Of a DNA stretch of 42,436 nt, positions 1 to 8,430 are shown one piece after another. Origin of the DNA: Nitrospirota bacterium (GTDB lineage: Bacteria > Nitrospirota > Thermodesulfovibrionia > UBA6902 > DSMQ01). The first letter of the stretch is position 1. Each line of letters starts with the position of its first letter. The notes below the pieces were generated by a model, which saw only the letters and a program-made list of their open reading frames with translations, did not search any database and had not been told where the DNA came from. The stretch covers positions 1-42,436 of the forward strand of contig JACQXF010000074.1 of the NCBI GenBank assembly GCA_016208855.1. Direction: 5' to 3'. The translations under genes were made by a program, and so were the position numbers.

Positions 1-121
1 ATTATTTTATCGCTTGCTTCAGCAAGCTGTTGCTATCGATCCCGTGCCGTATAAAGCAATGGTCAAGCAAGTGAGGCGATAATTTCATTGAATACTACAC
101 CATATATTGTATCTACTGGAG
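1..121. other. left-edge segment without recognised gene
   Basis: I see no gene in this stretch. It lies just past the premature stop of the truncated sensor gene that follows. It contains a short hairpin (GCTTGC/GCAAGC, about 14-32). It may be foreign DNA that interrupted the sensor gene, but no transposase or terminal repeat is visible. Confidence 0.3.
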
Positions 122-394
122 TCAAGGGGATACCCCATTTACGCCAATTTCGTGTTTAAGCTCTGAGACAAGGGCATTCCTTTCGCCGGGATTTTCAGCA
201 TCAGCTATCGCATTAACAAGCCATGCCATCTCAAATTGCCGGTACCTTAACTGCCCGCTCAGGTTCATCCTTGTGGCCTCATCCCTTATGTGTGCAGTAA
301 ACTGGCTGCCCGTATACCAAAAGATACCAAGAAATACGAGTATGATAAGGCTTATAACTATAAACTTTGAGGTAAGGGACATATTTTTTATCAT
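122..394 (-). pseudogene. truncated PilJ-type N-terminal sensor domain protein
   Basis: This 90-residue product begins with one membrane segment (about residues 8-28). A helical segment follows with the pattern LSGQLRYRQFEMAW (about 44-57), typical of the type IV pili methyl-accepting chemotaxis N-terminal (PilJ-like) domain found in sensor kinases and chemoreceptors. Family members continue through a periplasmic helix bundle, a second membrane helix and a signalling domain. Here the frame stops after about 80 recognisable residues, so the gene is probably broken. The start codon overlaps the upstream CheA stop (ATGA), so the two were translationally coupled. The intact protein was probably the receptor for that CheA. 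A genuine short protein is possible but less likely. Confidence 0.55.
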
Positions 395-2349
395 CTCCCT
401 CCGGTCATTTTAGAGAGAAAAGCCTCTTCAACTATAGACTCTACGTCAAGGACAAGTATAACCTCATGCCTGCCTATTTCAGCAGCCCCTGAAATACCGA
501 ACACATTCTTCAGATGCCCGCCCAGCGGTTTAATGACTACCTCTGTGCGGCCCTTTACCTCATCCACCAGAAAGCAGAATCTCCTCTCCCCGGCCCTAAC
601 AACGACGCCAAAGTATTCAGTGTTTTGCTCTTCTTTCAGATGAAAGACCCTTGCAAGCCTTATCAAAGGGAGCATCTCGCCCTTTAATGAAACAGCCTCT
701 ATTGCATCAATAGTCTGGATTTTAAAAGGCTCTATAACAAATGTCTCTGAAATGGCTGTCAGAGGCACGGCAAAGCGCTCCTTTGCAGCGCCTACTATAA
801 GCGCCTTTACTATGGCAAGCGTTATAGGGAGCGTTATAGTGAATGTTGTTCCTTTCCTCACCTCTGTCTTAACATCTATAAAACCTCCGAGAGATACAAT
901 CTTCTGCCTTGCAATGTCCAGGCCAACCCCTCTTCCTGAAATCTCATTGACACTCTCTTTTGTGCTAAGCCCGGGAAGAAATATAAGATTTATACTCTCC
1001 TTGTGCTTAAAAGTTTCATATTCATGTACAAGATTTGTCTTCTGCGCCTTTTTTAGGACTTCTTCTAAATTAATTCCTGCGCCGTCATCATGAATTGTAA
1101 CTACTACATTATTGCCTTGAGTAAAAGCCTTTATTGTTACTGTGCCATTCTCTTTCTTCCCTGAAGAAATCCTTTCCTCTTTAGCCTCAATGCCATGGTC
1201 AATAGAATTTCTTACAATATGTACCAGCGGGTCTATAATCTCTTCTGCGATATACTTATCTATCTCCGTATCCCCGCCAAACATCTCAATCTCTATATCC
1301 TTGCCTGTCTCCCTTGTATATCTCCTTACAACCTGAGAGAGGCGTGAAAATATCTGGCTGAATGGCACCATTCTTAATTCAAGTATGCACTCCTTCAACT
1401 CACCAAGCTTCCTCTGAAAGGTTTGTCCTATCCTGTGGGCGTCCATTGTGAGAGGCGTATACCCAAATGTACCGGCAAGTTCCCTGCTAATCCTCTGTAC
1501 AGCGTCTTTTGTCAGGGTAAGCTCGGCAAGCGTATTTAGAATGCTGTCCAGCTTCTCTATATCAACCCTCACTGTGGTAGCTGCACTTTTTAGCGATATA
1601 TCCTTAAGCTTTTCAGCAGGCTGCGATAGATGCGCTTTTGGGGGCATTATCGCTTCCACCCCTGCAGCAGATGCCGTCTTCTTTACTGCATCTGTATCAG
1701 AAGGGCTTCCAAAGAGGATCGTAAAGCCTATGGAGCCGTCCGGCACCCCCTCTGAGCTTGGAAGGATAGCTATTACATCCCCGATTTTTTTAAGGCTTGC
1801 GCTTAAAGACTCAAGCCCGCTCTCCAAAGATGCAAGCTCAAAGACAGATTTAACAAGGTAGATGCCGTTTCTATCTCTGATATTTACCTTAAGTCTGTGT
1901 TCTTCATACTCCGAGAGAACATTAAGTATAGAATGGCTTATGCCGAGGTCTTCAAGCGAAACCTCGCCTGAACTGCCTTTAGACATTTGCCTGAATGACT
2001 CTATTTCTTTTACAGCCACGGCTGTGTCGTCAGTCTCCATGCCTCCTGCAGTCTGCGATATAAGCCTTCTAAGAAGATCAATGTTACGGAATATAAAATT
2101 TATTGCCTCATCTGTGAGTTCAATCCTTCCAAACCTGATGTCATCAAGCAGGGATTCAAGACTGTGGCAGAGATTAGTAATGCCATTTAAACCAAAAAGC
2201 CCGGAGACGCCTTTCATTGTATGGAAGGCGCGAAAAAGGGAATTTAGTGCGTCGGGAGTAAAAGAGCCTTGAAGGCTTAAGAGGGAAATGCTTGCAGCCT
2301 CAATAATATCTTCGGCCTCTGCAACGAATTCTTTTTTTGAGGTCTTCAT
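391..2349 (-). CDS. cheA: CheA-like chemotaxis histidine kinase
   Basis: The 652-residue protein has the CheA layout. An N-terminal Hpt domain carries the phospho-acceptor in AFHTMKGVSG (His43). A dimerisation region lies near 255-330. A HATPase domain follows with N-box (VRNSIDHGIE) and G-boxes (DDGAGI, GRGVGLDIAR), and a C-terminal CheW-like domain ends the protein. A degenerate segment between Hpt and dimerisation domain takes the place of a classical P2 CheY-binding domain. It should phosphorylate a response regulator in response to a membrane receptor, perhaps the truncated PilJ-type protein that overlaps its stop. It is the fourth minus-strand gene after a kinase, a regulator and a flavodoxin. 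The target (flagella, pili or gene expression) cannot be told. Confidence 0.88.
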   Translation of the reverse strand: MKTSKKEFVAEAEDIIEAASISLLSLQGSFTPDALNSLFRAFHTMKGVSGLFGLNGITNLCHSLESLLDDIRFGRIELTDEAINFIFRNIDLLRRLISQTAGGMETDDTAVAVKEIESFRQMSKGSSGEVSLEDLGISHSILNVLSEYEEHRLKVNIRDRNGIYLVKSVFELASLESGLESLSASLKKIGDVIAILPSSEGVPDGSIGFTILFGSPSDTDAVKKTASAAGVEAIMPPKAHLSQPAEKLKDISLKSAATTVRVDIEKLDSILNTLAELTLTKDAVQRISRELAGTFGYTPLTMDAHRIGQTFQRKLGELKECILELRMVPFSQIFSRLSQVVRRYTRETGKDIEIEMFGGDTEIDKYIAEEIIDPLVHIVRNSIDHGIEAKEERISSGKKENGTVTIKAFTQGNNVVVTIHDDGAGINLEEVLKKAQKTNLVHEYETFKHKESINLIFLPGLSTKESVNEISGRGVGLDIARQKIVSLGGFIDVKTEVRKGTTFTITLPITLAIVKALIVGAAKERFAVPLTAISETFVIEPFKIQTIDAIEAVSLKGEMLPLIRLARVFHLKEEQNTEYFGVVVRAGERRFCFLVDEVKGRTEVVIKPLGGHLKNVFGISGAAEIGRHEVILVLDVESIVEEAFLSKMTGGR

Positions 2350-2417
2350 AAAATCAGATTATGGCAAATAGTTATGGATAAGCCTAAAATCTCTATCGGC
2401 AGCTTAGGGGATATCCT

Positions 2418-2990
2418 TTAAACCTCTACCAGCTTTTTGCCTGCCTCATAGGCTTCTTTGAGAGCGTCCTTGCGCTCAAGGATTTCTCCTTTTCTGTCAA
2501 TGCCTGTATAACTTAATGTGACGTGGCTGGAAACATTTATTGTCCTGAAAAATGCTACTGCCGACACCTCTGCACATTTGATGCCAGATGGCTCCTTCTG
2601 TCCGCCGACAAGCAAGAGCAGCGCCTTTCTTTTAAAAGGCCCTTCAGGAACCGGCCTTTTTAGAAGATATTTTTCGCACCATATACACTGGCATCTGTCT
2701 ATCATTGCCTTTGCCTGAGCGCTTAAGCCTGAGAAAAACACAGGAGATGCAAGGATAATCCTGTCTGATGTTTTTATGGCTTCATAGATTGCCTGCATCT
2801 CATCGTTGATGACACATTTGCCGGTCTCGTCACAGCCGCCGCAGTTTTGGCACGGCAGGAATTTCATGGAGTTTAAATTAAAGACCTCCACGCTCTGCCC
2901 TTCGTCTTCAATGCCCCTTATCGCCTCTTTAAGAAGAAGCTCGGTATTCCCGTTTTTTCTTGGACTGCCTAAAAATGCCGTTATCTTCAT
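2418..2990 (-). CDS. flavodoxin-fold NAD(P)H:FMN oxidoreductase family protein
   Basis: A 190-residue protein with the N-terminal FMN phosphate loop of the NADPH-dependent FMN reductase / iron-sulfur flavoprotein family (GSPRKNGNTE, residues 8-17). A cysteine cluster C-x2-C-x2-C-x5-C (CQNCGGCDETGKC, about 48-60) resembles the cluster region of iron-sulfur flavoproteins. ASPVFF (about 82-87) is the second flavin-contact segment. It probably transfers electrons via FMN in the cytoplasm; the partner is unknown. Its start lies 3 bases after the stop of the sigma-54 regulator, so the two are co-transcribed. Confidence 0.75.
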   Translation of the reverse strand: MKITAFLGSPRKNGNTELLLKEAIRGIEDEGQSVEVFNLNSMKFLPCQNCGGCDETGKCVINDEMQAIYEAIKTSDRIILASPVFFSGLSAQAKAMIDRCQCIWCEKYLLKRPVPEGPFKRKALLLLVGGQKEPSGIKCAEVSAVAFFRTINVSSHVTLSYTGIDRKGEILERKDALKEAYEAGKKLVEV

Positions 2991-2993
2991 ATC

Positions 2994-4352
2994 TCACTCC
3001 TCCATACCGTATTTTTTAAGCTTCCTCCAAAGAGAGACCCTGTCAATGCCAAGCATCTGAGCGGCAAGGGTTTTATTGCCTCCTGTTTCTCTTAAAACCC
3101 ATTTTATATAAGCCTCTTCCTGCTCATCAAGAGTCGGTATCTTGCCTTCCTTTTTTCTGAAAGTCTTTATGCTTAACTCCTTTAAATCCTCAGGAAGATG
3201 CGCAACCTCTAATGTATCGCCGTTTGCGAGTGCAGCGCCCCTCTCAATAATATTTTCAAGCTCCCTTACATTCCCTGGAAAATCATAACCCATAAGTATT
3301 GATACTACCTCCTGAGATATTTCTGTGATATTTTTTTTCATCAAGGCTGCATATTTTTTCAGGAAGTAGTAACTAAGAAGCGGAATATCGTCTCTTCTCT
3401 CTGAAAGCGGAGGGATAATGAATGAGATTACATTAAGCCTGAAATAAAGGTCCTGTCTGAATCCCCCTTTCTTTATTTCATCCTGTATATCCCTGTTTGT
3501 TGCCGCTACAAACCTTACATCCACCTTTATCGGCTCTGTGCCGCCAAGGCGTAAAAGTTCTTTTTCCTGAATAACCCTTAAGAGCTTTACCTGCATGCTC
3601 GGAGGCATCTCTGTTATCTCATCCAGCAACAGCGTTCCCCCTGCTGCTGTCTCAACAAGCCCCTTCTTCATCGCAACCGCTCCTGTAAATGCTCCCTTCT
3701 CATGCCCAAATAGTTCGTTGCCAAGGAGCTCCTCTGTGAATGCCCCGCAATTTATTGCAAAAAACTGCCCATCCCTGCGGCTGCTGTTAAAATGTATGTA
3801 TCTTGCAAAAAGCTCCTTCCCTGTTCCGCTCTCGCCGCTTATAAGGACATTGCAGTCAGTAGGCGCGATCTGCCTTGCAGTATCAAGAAGCCTCTGCATA
3901 TTTGCATCCTGCGTTACTATCTTTACCCTGCCCTGATAGCTCTCTATCTGCTCCCTTAGCTGAGCGTTTTCCTTCCTGAGCCTTGCCTTCTCCACTGCCC
4001 CGGCAACAATTCTTCTTACATCATCAAGCTTAAAGGGTTTTGCTATATAGTCATATGCGCCCTTCTTCATTGTCTCCACCGCTGAAGGTATTGAAGCATA
4101 GGCTGTAATCATGATTACCTCAGTGTCAGGGTAAAGGGACTTGCATCTTTCAAGCACTTCAATGCCGTCCACCCTCTCCATCTTTAAATCCGTAAGCACT
4201 ATGTCAAACTCCTGCTCTCCAAGAATCTTCAGCGCATTAGTCCCGCTTGTAGTGCCTGTAACCTCATAGCCCTCCTTCTTCATTACATGCTCAAGGTTTT
4301 TTAATGCTATTTTTTCGTCTTCAACTATCAGCAGTTTTCCTTTATTTTGCAT
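2994..4352 (-). CDS. sigma-54-dependent response regulator (NtrC family)
   Basis: 452 residues in three domains. The receiver domain (1-120) has the acidic pair E11/D12, phospho-acceptor D55 in LTDLKM and conserved K105. The AAA+ domain has Walker A GESGTGKE (173-180) and the sigma-54 contact loop GAFTGA. The Fis-type C-terminal helix-turn-helix contains NKTLAAQMLGIDRVSLWR. It should activate sigma-54 promoters when phosphorylated by the adjacent kinase (4481-5929). It is a paralogue of the regulator at 10924-12279, sharing the V-T-G-T-x-S-G run after the first acidic cluster. Operon order is kinase, regulator, flavodoxin, CheA. Confidence 0.93.
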   Translation of the reverse strand: MQNKGKLLIVEDEKIALKNLEHVMKKEGYEVTGTTSGTNALKILGEQEFDIVLTDLKMERVDGIEVLERCKSLYPDTEVIMITAYASIPSAVETMKKGAYDYIAKPFKLDDVRRIVAGAVEKARLRKENAQLREQIESYQGRVKIVTQDANMQRLLDTARQIAPTDCNVLISGESGTGKELFARYIHFNSSRRDGQFFAINCGAFTEELLGNELFGHEKGAFTGAVAMKKGLVETAAGGTLLLDEITEMPPSMQVKLLRVIQEKELLRLGGTEPIKVDVRFVAATNRDIQDEIKKGGFRQDLYFRLNVISFIIPPLSERRDDIPLLSYYFLKKYAALMKKNITEISQEVVSILMGYDFPGNVRELENIIERGAALANGDTLEVAHLPEDLKELSIKTFRKKEGKIPTLDEQEEAYIKWVLRETGGNKTLAAQMLGIDRVSLWRKLKKYGMEE

Positions 4353-4446
4353 AATAATTACCCCTTTAGTTTATGAATTTACTAATGAGTTCATAAGTAA
4401 AGACACATAAATTAAACGTCATGCCCGAAGCCTGCCCTCGAATGTC

Positions 4447-4510
4447 GTAATCGGGGGTTCTTAATCGGGCATCCAGTTCTTTAGCTGTCTGGATTCCCGC
4501 CCCCGATTAC
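4447..4510. repeat. palindromic element overlapping a kinase stop codon
   Basis: Perfect 11-base arms GTAATCGGGGG (4447-4457) and CCCCCGATTAC (4500-4510) enclose a second nested pair (GGGCATCCAG / CTGGATTCCC). The element runs into the coding end of the upstream kinase and encodes its last residues (VIGGGNPDS) and stop. Its inner ATCCAG...CTGGATTCC core resembles the element at 6194-6273. Confidence 0.75.
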
Positions 4511-5929
4511 TAACTTCGTCGTATTATTCTTATTCTCCATTAAAGGCAGTTTAATCAAAAAAGTCGTTCCATGCCCTTTGGTGCTCTCAACGTCAATGCT
4601 TCCTGCATGGTCTTCTATAATCTTATGCACAACAAAAAGCCCAAGCCCGTGCCCCTTTGTCTCCTTTGTCGTAAAAAACGGGTCAAATATCTTTGATACT
4701 GTCTCTGCATCCATGCCTGCGCCTGTATCAGCAAATTCTATTTCAGCTAAATTATCTTTAGCCTTTCTTGCAGTAACATATACCCTTCCCTCCCCCTGTA
4801 TTGCCTCAACAGCGTTCTTAATAAGATTAAGAAAAACCTGTTGAAGCTTCTGCTTATCGGCAAATAATGTTATATCCTCTGGGATATTCACATCCAACTC
4901 AATCTTGGAGGGGACATCAGCCTTGATAAAACGGATTGACTCGCCAACCACTGTATTTAAGTTAAACTTCTCTTTCTTTCCTGCCCTTGAATAATCCAGA
5001 ATTGAACGCACAATGTCCTTTGCCCTGTCCGTTTCACCATCTATCTGCTGAAGCAGTTCTTTTTTATATTCAATATCTGCCTCCTCAATCTCTTCTTTAA
5101 GTATCTGACAAGAGGTTGAGATATTTGAAAGCGGATTATTAAGCTCATGGGCAACGCTAAAGAGCAATGTTCCCATGGATGCAAGCTTCTCTGACTGCAC
5201 AAGGTGCGTCTGCCTCGTCTCAAGCTCAACAAGCATGCGGTTAAATGCCCTGCTCAAAGACACCATCTCTCTGTCGCGCGAGCCGACAGGGATAAGAGCA
5301 AACTCTCCCTCTGCAATCTTATTCATATGTCTTTCAACATGCTGAAGCGGCTTGATAAACATCCTGTAAAACAGCGCCCCTGCAATAAAGAAGACGGATA
5401 CAAGAAATATGATTGACATTGCGAGGATATGCCTTGATGACTGAAGAGTGCCCTGTATTATTCTCCTCTCGCTTTTTGATATGCCCTCTGCAACAGTGAC
5501 TATCGTCCTTCCCTTTTCCCTTAATTTTCTCTCAATAGACGTCTTGCTGATGCCGTCGCCTGTCTTGCTTATATCTTTTAGCAGTACGGCATAATCACCA
5601 ATGTCTTTTTCAATATTAGAGACAATCCCGGGTGATACAAACCGTTCAAGCTCTCCCTTGTTTCCCTCAAGAAGCGATTCCGCCCTCTCTACATAACCAA
5701 GGAGTTCCTTGTAATCCTCTTCCTTGCCGTAGAGGAAATAATTCTTCTCATATCTTCTTATCTCAAGTGTTGTATCAAAAAAATCAGAAACAACCTGCCC
5801 TGATATAACCATATCCTCAACATTTCTAAGCTCAATCCAGTTTACCGCCACAACAGCAAGCATCAGGAGCAGCCCTATGAAATAGCCAAGTATGACCTTC
5901 TGTTTAAGACTCTTTGGATAAAGGCTCAT
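4481..5929 (-). CDS. membrane sensor histidine kinase with HAMP
   Basis: 482 residues. Membrane helices at about 11-31 and 170-190 flank an all-helical periplasmic domain containing IRRYEKNYFLY (58-68), a signature of helical-bundle ligand domains. HAMP follows at about 190-243. The HisKA domain has H261 in SVAHELNNPLSN, and the HATPase domain has NLIKNAVEA, DTGAGM and GHGLGL motifs. It is the cognate kinase for the sigma-54 regulator 128 bases downstream. The last nine residues and stop lie in a palindromic repeat, so the native C-terminus was probably altered. The same architecture and the RR-x-EKN-x-FLY motif occur in the kinase at 9363-10940, so the two systems look duplicated. The ligand is unknown. 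Confidence 0.9.
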   Translation of the reverse strand: MSLYPKSLKQKVILGYFIGLLLMLAVVAVNWIELRNVEDMVISGQVVSDFFDTTLEIRRYEKNYFLYGKEEDYKELLGYVERAESLLEGNKGELERFVSPGIVSNIEKDIGDYAVLLKDISKTGDGISKTSIERKLREKGRTIVTVAEGISKSERRIIQGTLQSSRHILAMSIIFLVSVFFIAGALFYRMFIKPLQHVERHMNKIAEGEFALIPVGSRDREMVSLSRAFNRMLVELETRQTHLVQSEKLASMGTLLFSVAHELNNPLSNISTSCQILKEEIEEADIEYKKELLQQIDGETDRAKDIVRSILDYSRAGKKEKFNLNTVVGESIRFIKADVPSKIELDVNIPEDITLFADKQKLQQVFLNLIKNAVEAIQGEGRVYVTARKAKDNLAEIEFADTGAGMDAETVSKIFDPFFTTKETKGHGLGLFVVHKIIEDHAGSIDVESTKGHGTTFLIKLPLMENKNNTTKLVIGGGNPDS

Positions 5930-6307
5930 GTATTAATAATACAGGATTAAACGGCATATTGCAAAATGCAATGTTTGCCTTAATTTATGTAACACTTCGG
6001 TGTATATAAGAATAAAACCAGACAGATTAATGCCGCCTGCTTCTTTAATTACTAATAAATCAGCCTGCAGTTGCAACATGCAACGATACTGCAATGAACC
6101 CTCAGCTAATAAACGCAAGAAATACAAAGAGTTAATCTCCGGCATGGATATTGATATGTGCTGAATAGATAGGACGGAAAAATATTGTGGTTTGTCATTC
6201 CTGCGAAAGCAGGAATCCAGACACCAAGGGAAACTATACAACATACTGGATTCCGCATCAAGTGCGGAATGACAGAAAAATTTAATTCAAGAAAGGAGGG
6301 ATGAAGA
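5930..6307. other. divergent intergenic region
   Basis: This 378-base gap separates the minus-strand kinase operon from the plus-strand TauE/USP operon and should hold promoters for both. I see no convincing sigma-54 (GG-N10-GC) or sigma-70 pair. It contains a nested palindrome (6194-6273) and a strong Shine-Dalgarno AGGAGG (6294-6299) for the TTG start at 6308. Open frames across it are not gene-like. Confidence 0.6.
6194..6273. repeat. paired-palindrome repeat of the 'ATTCC-GGAAT' type
   Basis: Two hairpin-forming arms, GTCATTCCTGCGAAAGCAGGAATCCAG in type (6194-6220) and its diverged inverted partner CTGGATTCCGC...GCGGAATGAC (6246-6273), face each other across 25 bases. Each arm is itself palindromic. 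Repeats of this type (ATTCC-N-GGAAT followed by CCAG) occur in many bacterial genomes. It sits in the promoter region of the TauE/USP operon. Confidence 0.75.
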
Positions 6308-6607
6308 TTGAAATACCTAATGAAGAGACTGGAAAACCTATTTACTGCAGCAGCATTTGCCGAGGAAGGCGAATACAAAACAGCAAGAGAGATCGTTAAT
6401 GAAAAGTTATCTCCAATTGAAGAGCTAAAGCAGAAGGTGCATTTAACTATTGATGACCTCACATCAATGGCAACTGCATTTGCAGAGGCAGGAGAGCATG
6501 AGAAGGCAGTGGAGATAATGAAAGAGGCAGGCATGCGCATTGAAGAAGTAAAGACAGACCTGCAGAGAGGCATCAAGGGAATAGCCTTAGCCCCAGAGCA
6601 GGCTTAA
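6308..6607 (+). CDS. small helical protein with two AFAEEGE motifs
   Basis: 99 residues starting at TTG, chosen because AGGAGG lies 8 bases upstream and the protein reads through from there. The nearby ATG (6301) is out of frame. It contains the same motif twice: LENLFTAAAFAEEGEYKTAR (8-27) and a variant with TAFAEAGEHEKAVEIM (57-71). The motif recurs once in each of two USP-type proteins in this window (6618-7085 and 12439-12939). No known domain was recognised; predicted all-helical, cytoplasmic. It is the first gene of the TauE/USP operon, 10 bases before a motif-bearing USP, so a regulatory or scaffolding role with USPs is possible (inference). Confidence 0.75.
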   Translation: MKYLMKRLENLFTAAAFAEEGEYKTAREIVNEKLSPIEELKQKVHLTIDDLTSMATAFAEAGEHEKAVEIMKEAGMRIEEVKTDLQRGIKGIALAPEQA

Positions 6608-6617
6608 TGGAGAGAGA

Positions 6618-7085
6618 ATGAAAAACTGGTTTAAACAATACGAAGACATAATGTCAGCAGCAGCATTTGCCGAAGAGGGCGAGTTTGAGACTGCAAGACA
6701 GATGATTAATGGAAGGCAGAAAGTCCTCCTTGCTGTTACAGGAAGGGATACAGACAGAAAAGCCTTCAGATATGCGGTGAATACCTGCAAACGCATAGGC
6801 GCAGGGCTTGAGATATTGCACATTCAAGGAGACGGCAGCGCACTGATAGCTGAATTTCAGGATGTTTTAAAAAAGGATGCAATAGCCTATGAAATAGCAG
6901 AAGGCAGAGGCTGTATAAAAGAAGCCGTTATCAAACACACAGAAGAAAGAAAAGACATTCAGTTTGTTGTTATTGACTCATCAGAGGGCATTGACACTGA
7001 ATGCAGGGAAAGCCGCAGATCGCTTTCTGAAAGATGGAAGGCTTTAAGATGCCCCCTTGTTGTTGTAAGCGAGGCAAAAATATAA
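6618..7085 (+). CDS. USP-like protein with N-terminal AFAEEGE motif
   Basis: 155 residues. Residues 8-29 form the shared motif (YEDIMSAAAFAEEGEFETAR). From about 34 on, a universal-stress-protein-like fold follows: VLLAVTG strand, helix, LEILHI strand, FVVID strand and the C-terminal CPLVVV strand. The ATP-binding G-x2-G-x9-G-S/T motif of typical USPs is absent, so it is probably a non-ATP-binding member. It lies between the small motif protein and the small membrane protein of a TauE permease operon. Function unknown; likely a cytoplasmic partner of the permease system. Confidence 0.7.
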   Translation: MKNWFKQYEDIMSAAAFAEEGEFETARQMINGRQKVLLAVTGRDTDRKAFRYAVNTCKRIGAGLEILHIQGDGSALIAEFQDVLKKDAIAYEIAEGRGCIKEAVIKHTEERKDIQFVVIDSSEGIDTECRESRRSLSERWKALRCPLVVVSEAKI

Positions 7086-7101
7086 AAGGAGGATTTTAAT
7101 T

Positions 7102-7338
7102 GTGCAAAAGAAAAAACCAATAGGAAAGACAATTATCATGGGCGCAATATCAATAGCGCTCTATGTATTGCTGCTTCTAAAGCAGGATGCTGTCAACGCT
7201 TATTTTGGCAGGGGCAGCGTGTATGCGTTTCTGCCGATAGCAACTGCGTTTGTATTCTCATTTGTTCATGGTTCATTCACAGGCCACTTCTGGACATCGC
7301 TGGGAGTGGAGGCTAAAAAGAAAAAGGAGGTTAAGTAA
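7102..7338 (+). CDS. small two-helix membrane protein, TauE partner
   Basis: 78 residues from a GTG start with AAAGGAGG upstream. Two membrane helices (about 10-25 and 40-58) are flanked by lysine-rich ends. The stop lies one base before the TauE start, so translation is coupled. I do not recognise the family; short membrane proteins beside TauE-type permeases suggest an accessory subunit (inference). Confidence 0.75.
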   Translation: MQKKKPIGKTIIMGAISIALYVLLLLKQDAVNAYFGRGSVYAFLPIATAFVFSFVHGSFTGHFWTSLGVEAKKKKEVK

Positions 7339-7339
7339 G

Positions 7340-8428
7340 ATGCATGACATTGTAAAAGAGGCGGTAAACTTTATAAATCTTGATGCCGCAAATATTATCT
7401 ATCTGTTTATTGTGGGTTTTGTCGGAGGGCTTGTGAGCGGCTTTATAGGCTCAGGAGGCGCATTCGTGCTTACACCCGGAATGATGAGCATGGGAGTGCC
7501 AGGGCTTGTAGCAGTAGCAAGCAACATGTGCCATAAATTTCCAAAGGCCCTCGTAGGCTCTATCAAGAGGGCAAAGTACGGACAGGTTGATGTTAAGCTT
7601 GGCATTATCATGGGTATCTCTGCAGAGGCTGGGGTGCTCTATGGAGCGCACATACAGGAAGGCATAAAAAAGGCGTTTGGAGACGCCGGCTCTAATCTTT
7701 ATGTAAGCGTGGCATTTGTAGTAGTCCTTGCAATAGTCGGCACATTTGTTCTGATAGACGCATGGAAGACATATAAATCTGGAAACATTAACGCAGAAGA
7801 GAAGGCTACAAAATTAGCAAAATGGGTGCAGTCAATAAATATCCCAGGCACCATGGTCTATTTCAAAAGCATTAACGCAAGGGTCTCTGTGCTTTTCACA
7901 ATTCCGCTTGGCTTTGCAACAGGCATGCTTGCCGCAACCATTGCAGTCGGCGGCTTTGTAGGCGTCCCTTCAATGATATATGTACTTGGAGCGCCGAGCC
8001 TTATGGCTTCAGCAACAGAGCTTGTCATTGCCTTTGTTATGGGTCTTGGAGGATCTTTAAAATTTGCATGGAGCGGTCTTGTTGACATACGCCTTGCAAT
8101 GATTATACTTGCAGGCTCTCTGTTTGGCATTCAGCTTGGGGCAATCGGCACAACGTATGTAAAGCCTTTTATGATAAAGGTTGTGATGGGTTTAATTATG
8201 GTAATAGTGCTATTCAGCAGGGGTTTAATGGTCCCTGTTTATATGTCTCAGCTTGGACTGATAGCTCCAATAAGTGAAGGGACAGTAAAGCTGCTTAAAA
8301 ACACAAGCTTTGCTATAATGATTGGGGCGCTGGCTATTGGCGCATTTATAGTTCTAAAGGCTATGTGGCAGGGAAGAAGAGAAGAAAAACTGTCAGTTAA
8401 AGAAGCAGTAGGGCATGGGAGGATATAA
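7340..8428 (+). CDS. TauE/SafE family anion permease (copy 1)
   Basis: 362 residues, about nine membrane helices. The start is the ATG preceded by AAAGGAGG, one base after the previous stop; an upstream in-frame extension overlaps that gene and is rejected. Two family repeats are visible: the N-terminal GFVGGLVSGFIGSGGA (about 27-42) and a second glycine-rich half (ATIAVGGFVGVPS). The family exports sulfite, sulfoacetate or related organosulfur anions in the inner membrane; the substrate here cannot be read from sequence. Downstream lies a tandem USP (2 bases), upstream a small membrane protein. The C-terminal tail is cytoplasmic and basic. Confidence 0.87.
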   Translation: MHDIVKEAVNFINLDAANIIYLFIVGFVGGLVSGFIGSGGAFVLTPGMMSMGVPGLVAVASNMCHKFPKALVGSIKRAKYGQVDVKLGIIMGISAEAGVLYGAHIQEGIKKAFGDAGSNLYVSVAFVVVLAIVGTFVLIDAWKTYKSGNINAEEKATKLAKWVQSINIPGTMVYFKSINARVSVLFTIPLGFATGMLAATIAVGGFVGVPSMIYVLGAPSLMASATELVIAFVMGLGGSLKFAWSGLVDIRLAMIILAGSLFGIQLGAIGTTYVKPFMIKVVMGLIMVIVLFSRGLMVPVYMSQLGLIAPISEGTVKLLKNTSFAIMIGALAIGAFIVLKAMWQGRREEKLSVKEAVGHGRI

Positions 8429-8430
8429 TT

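Noticed and set aside
5933..6576. Minus-strand open frames covering the intergenic region and the start of 6308-6607
   Set aside because: They run through repeat DNA and opposite a gene with a strong RBS; composition and residues are not protein-like.
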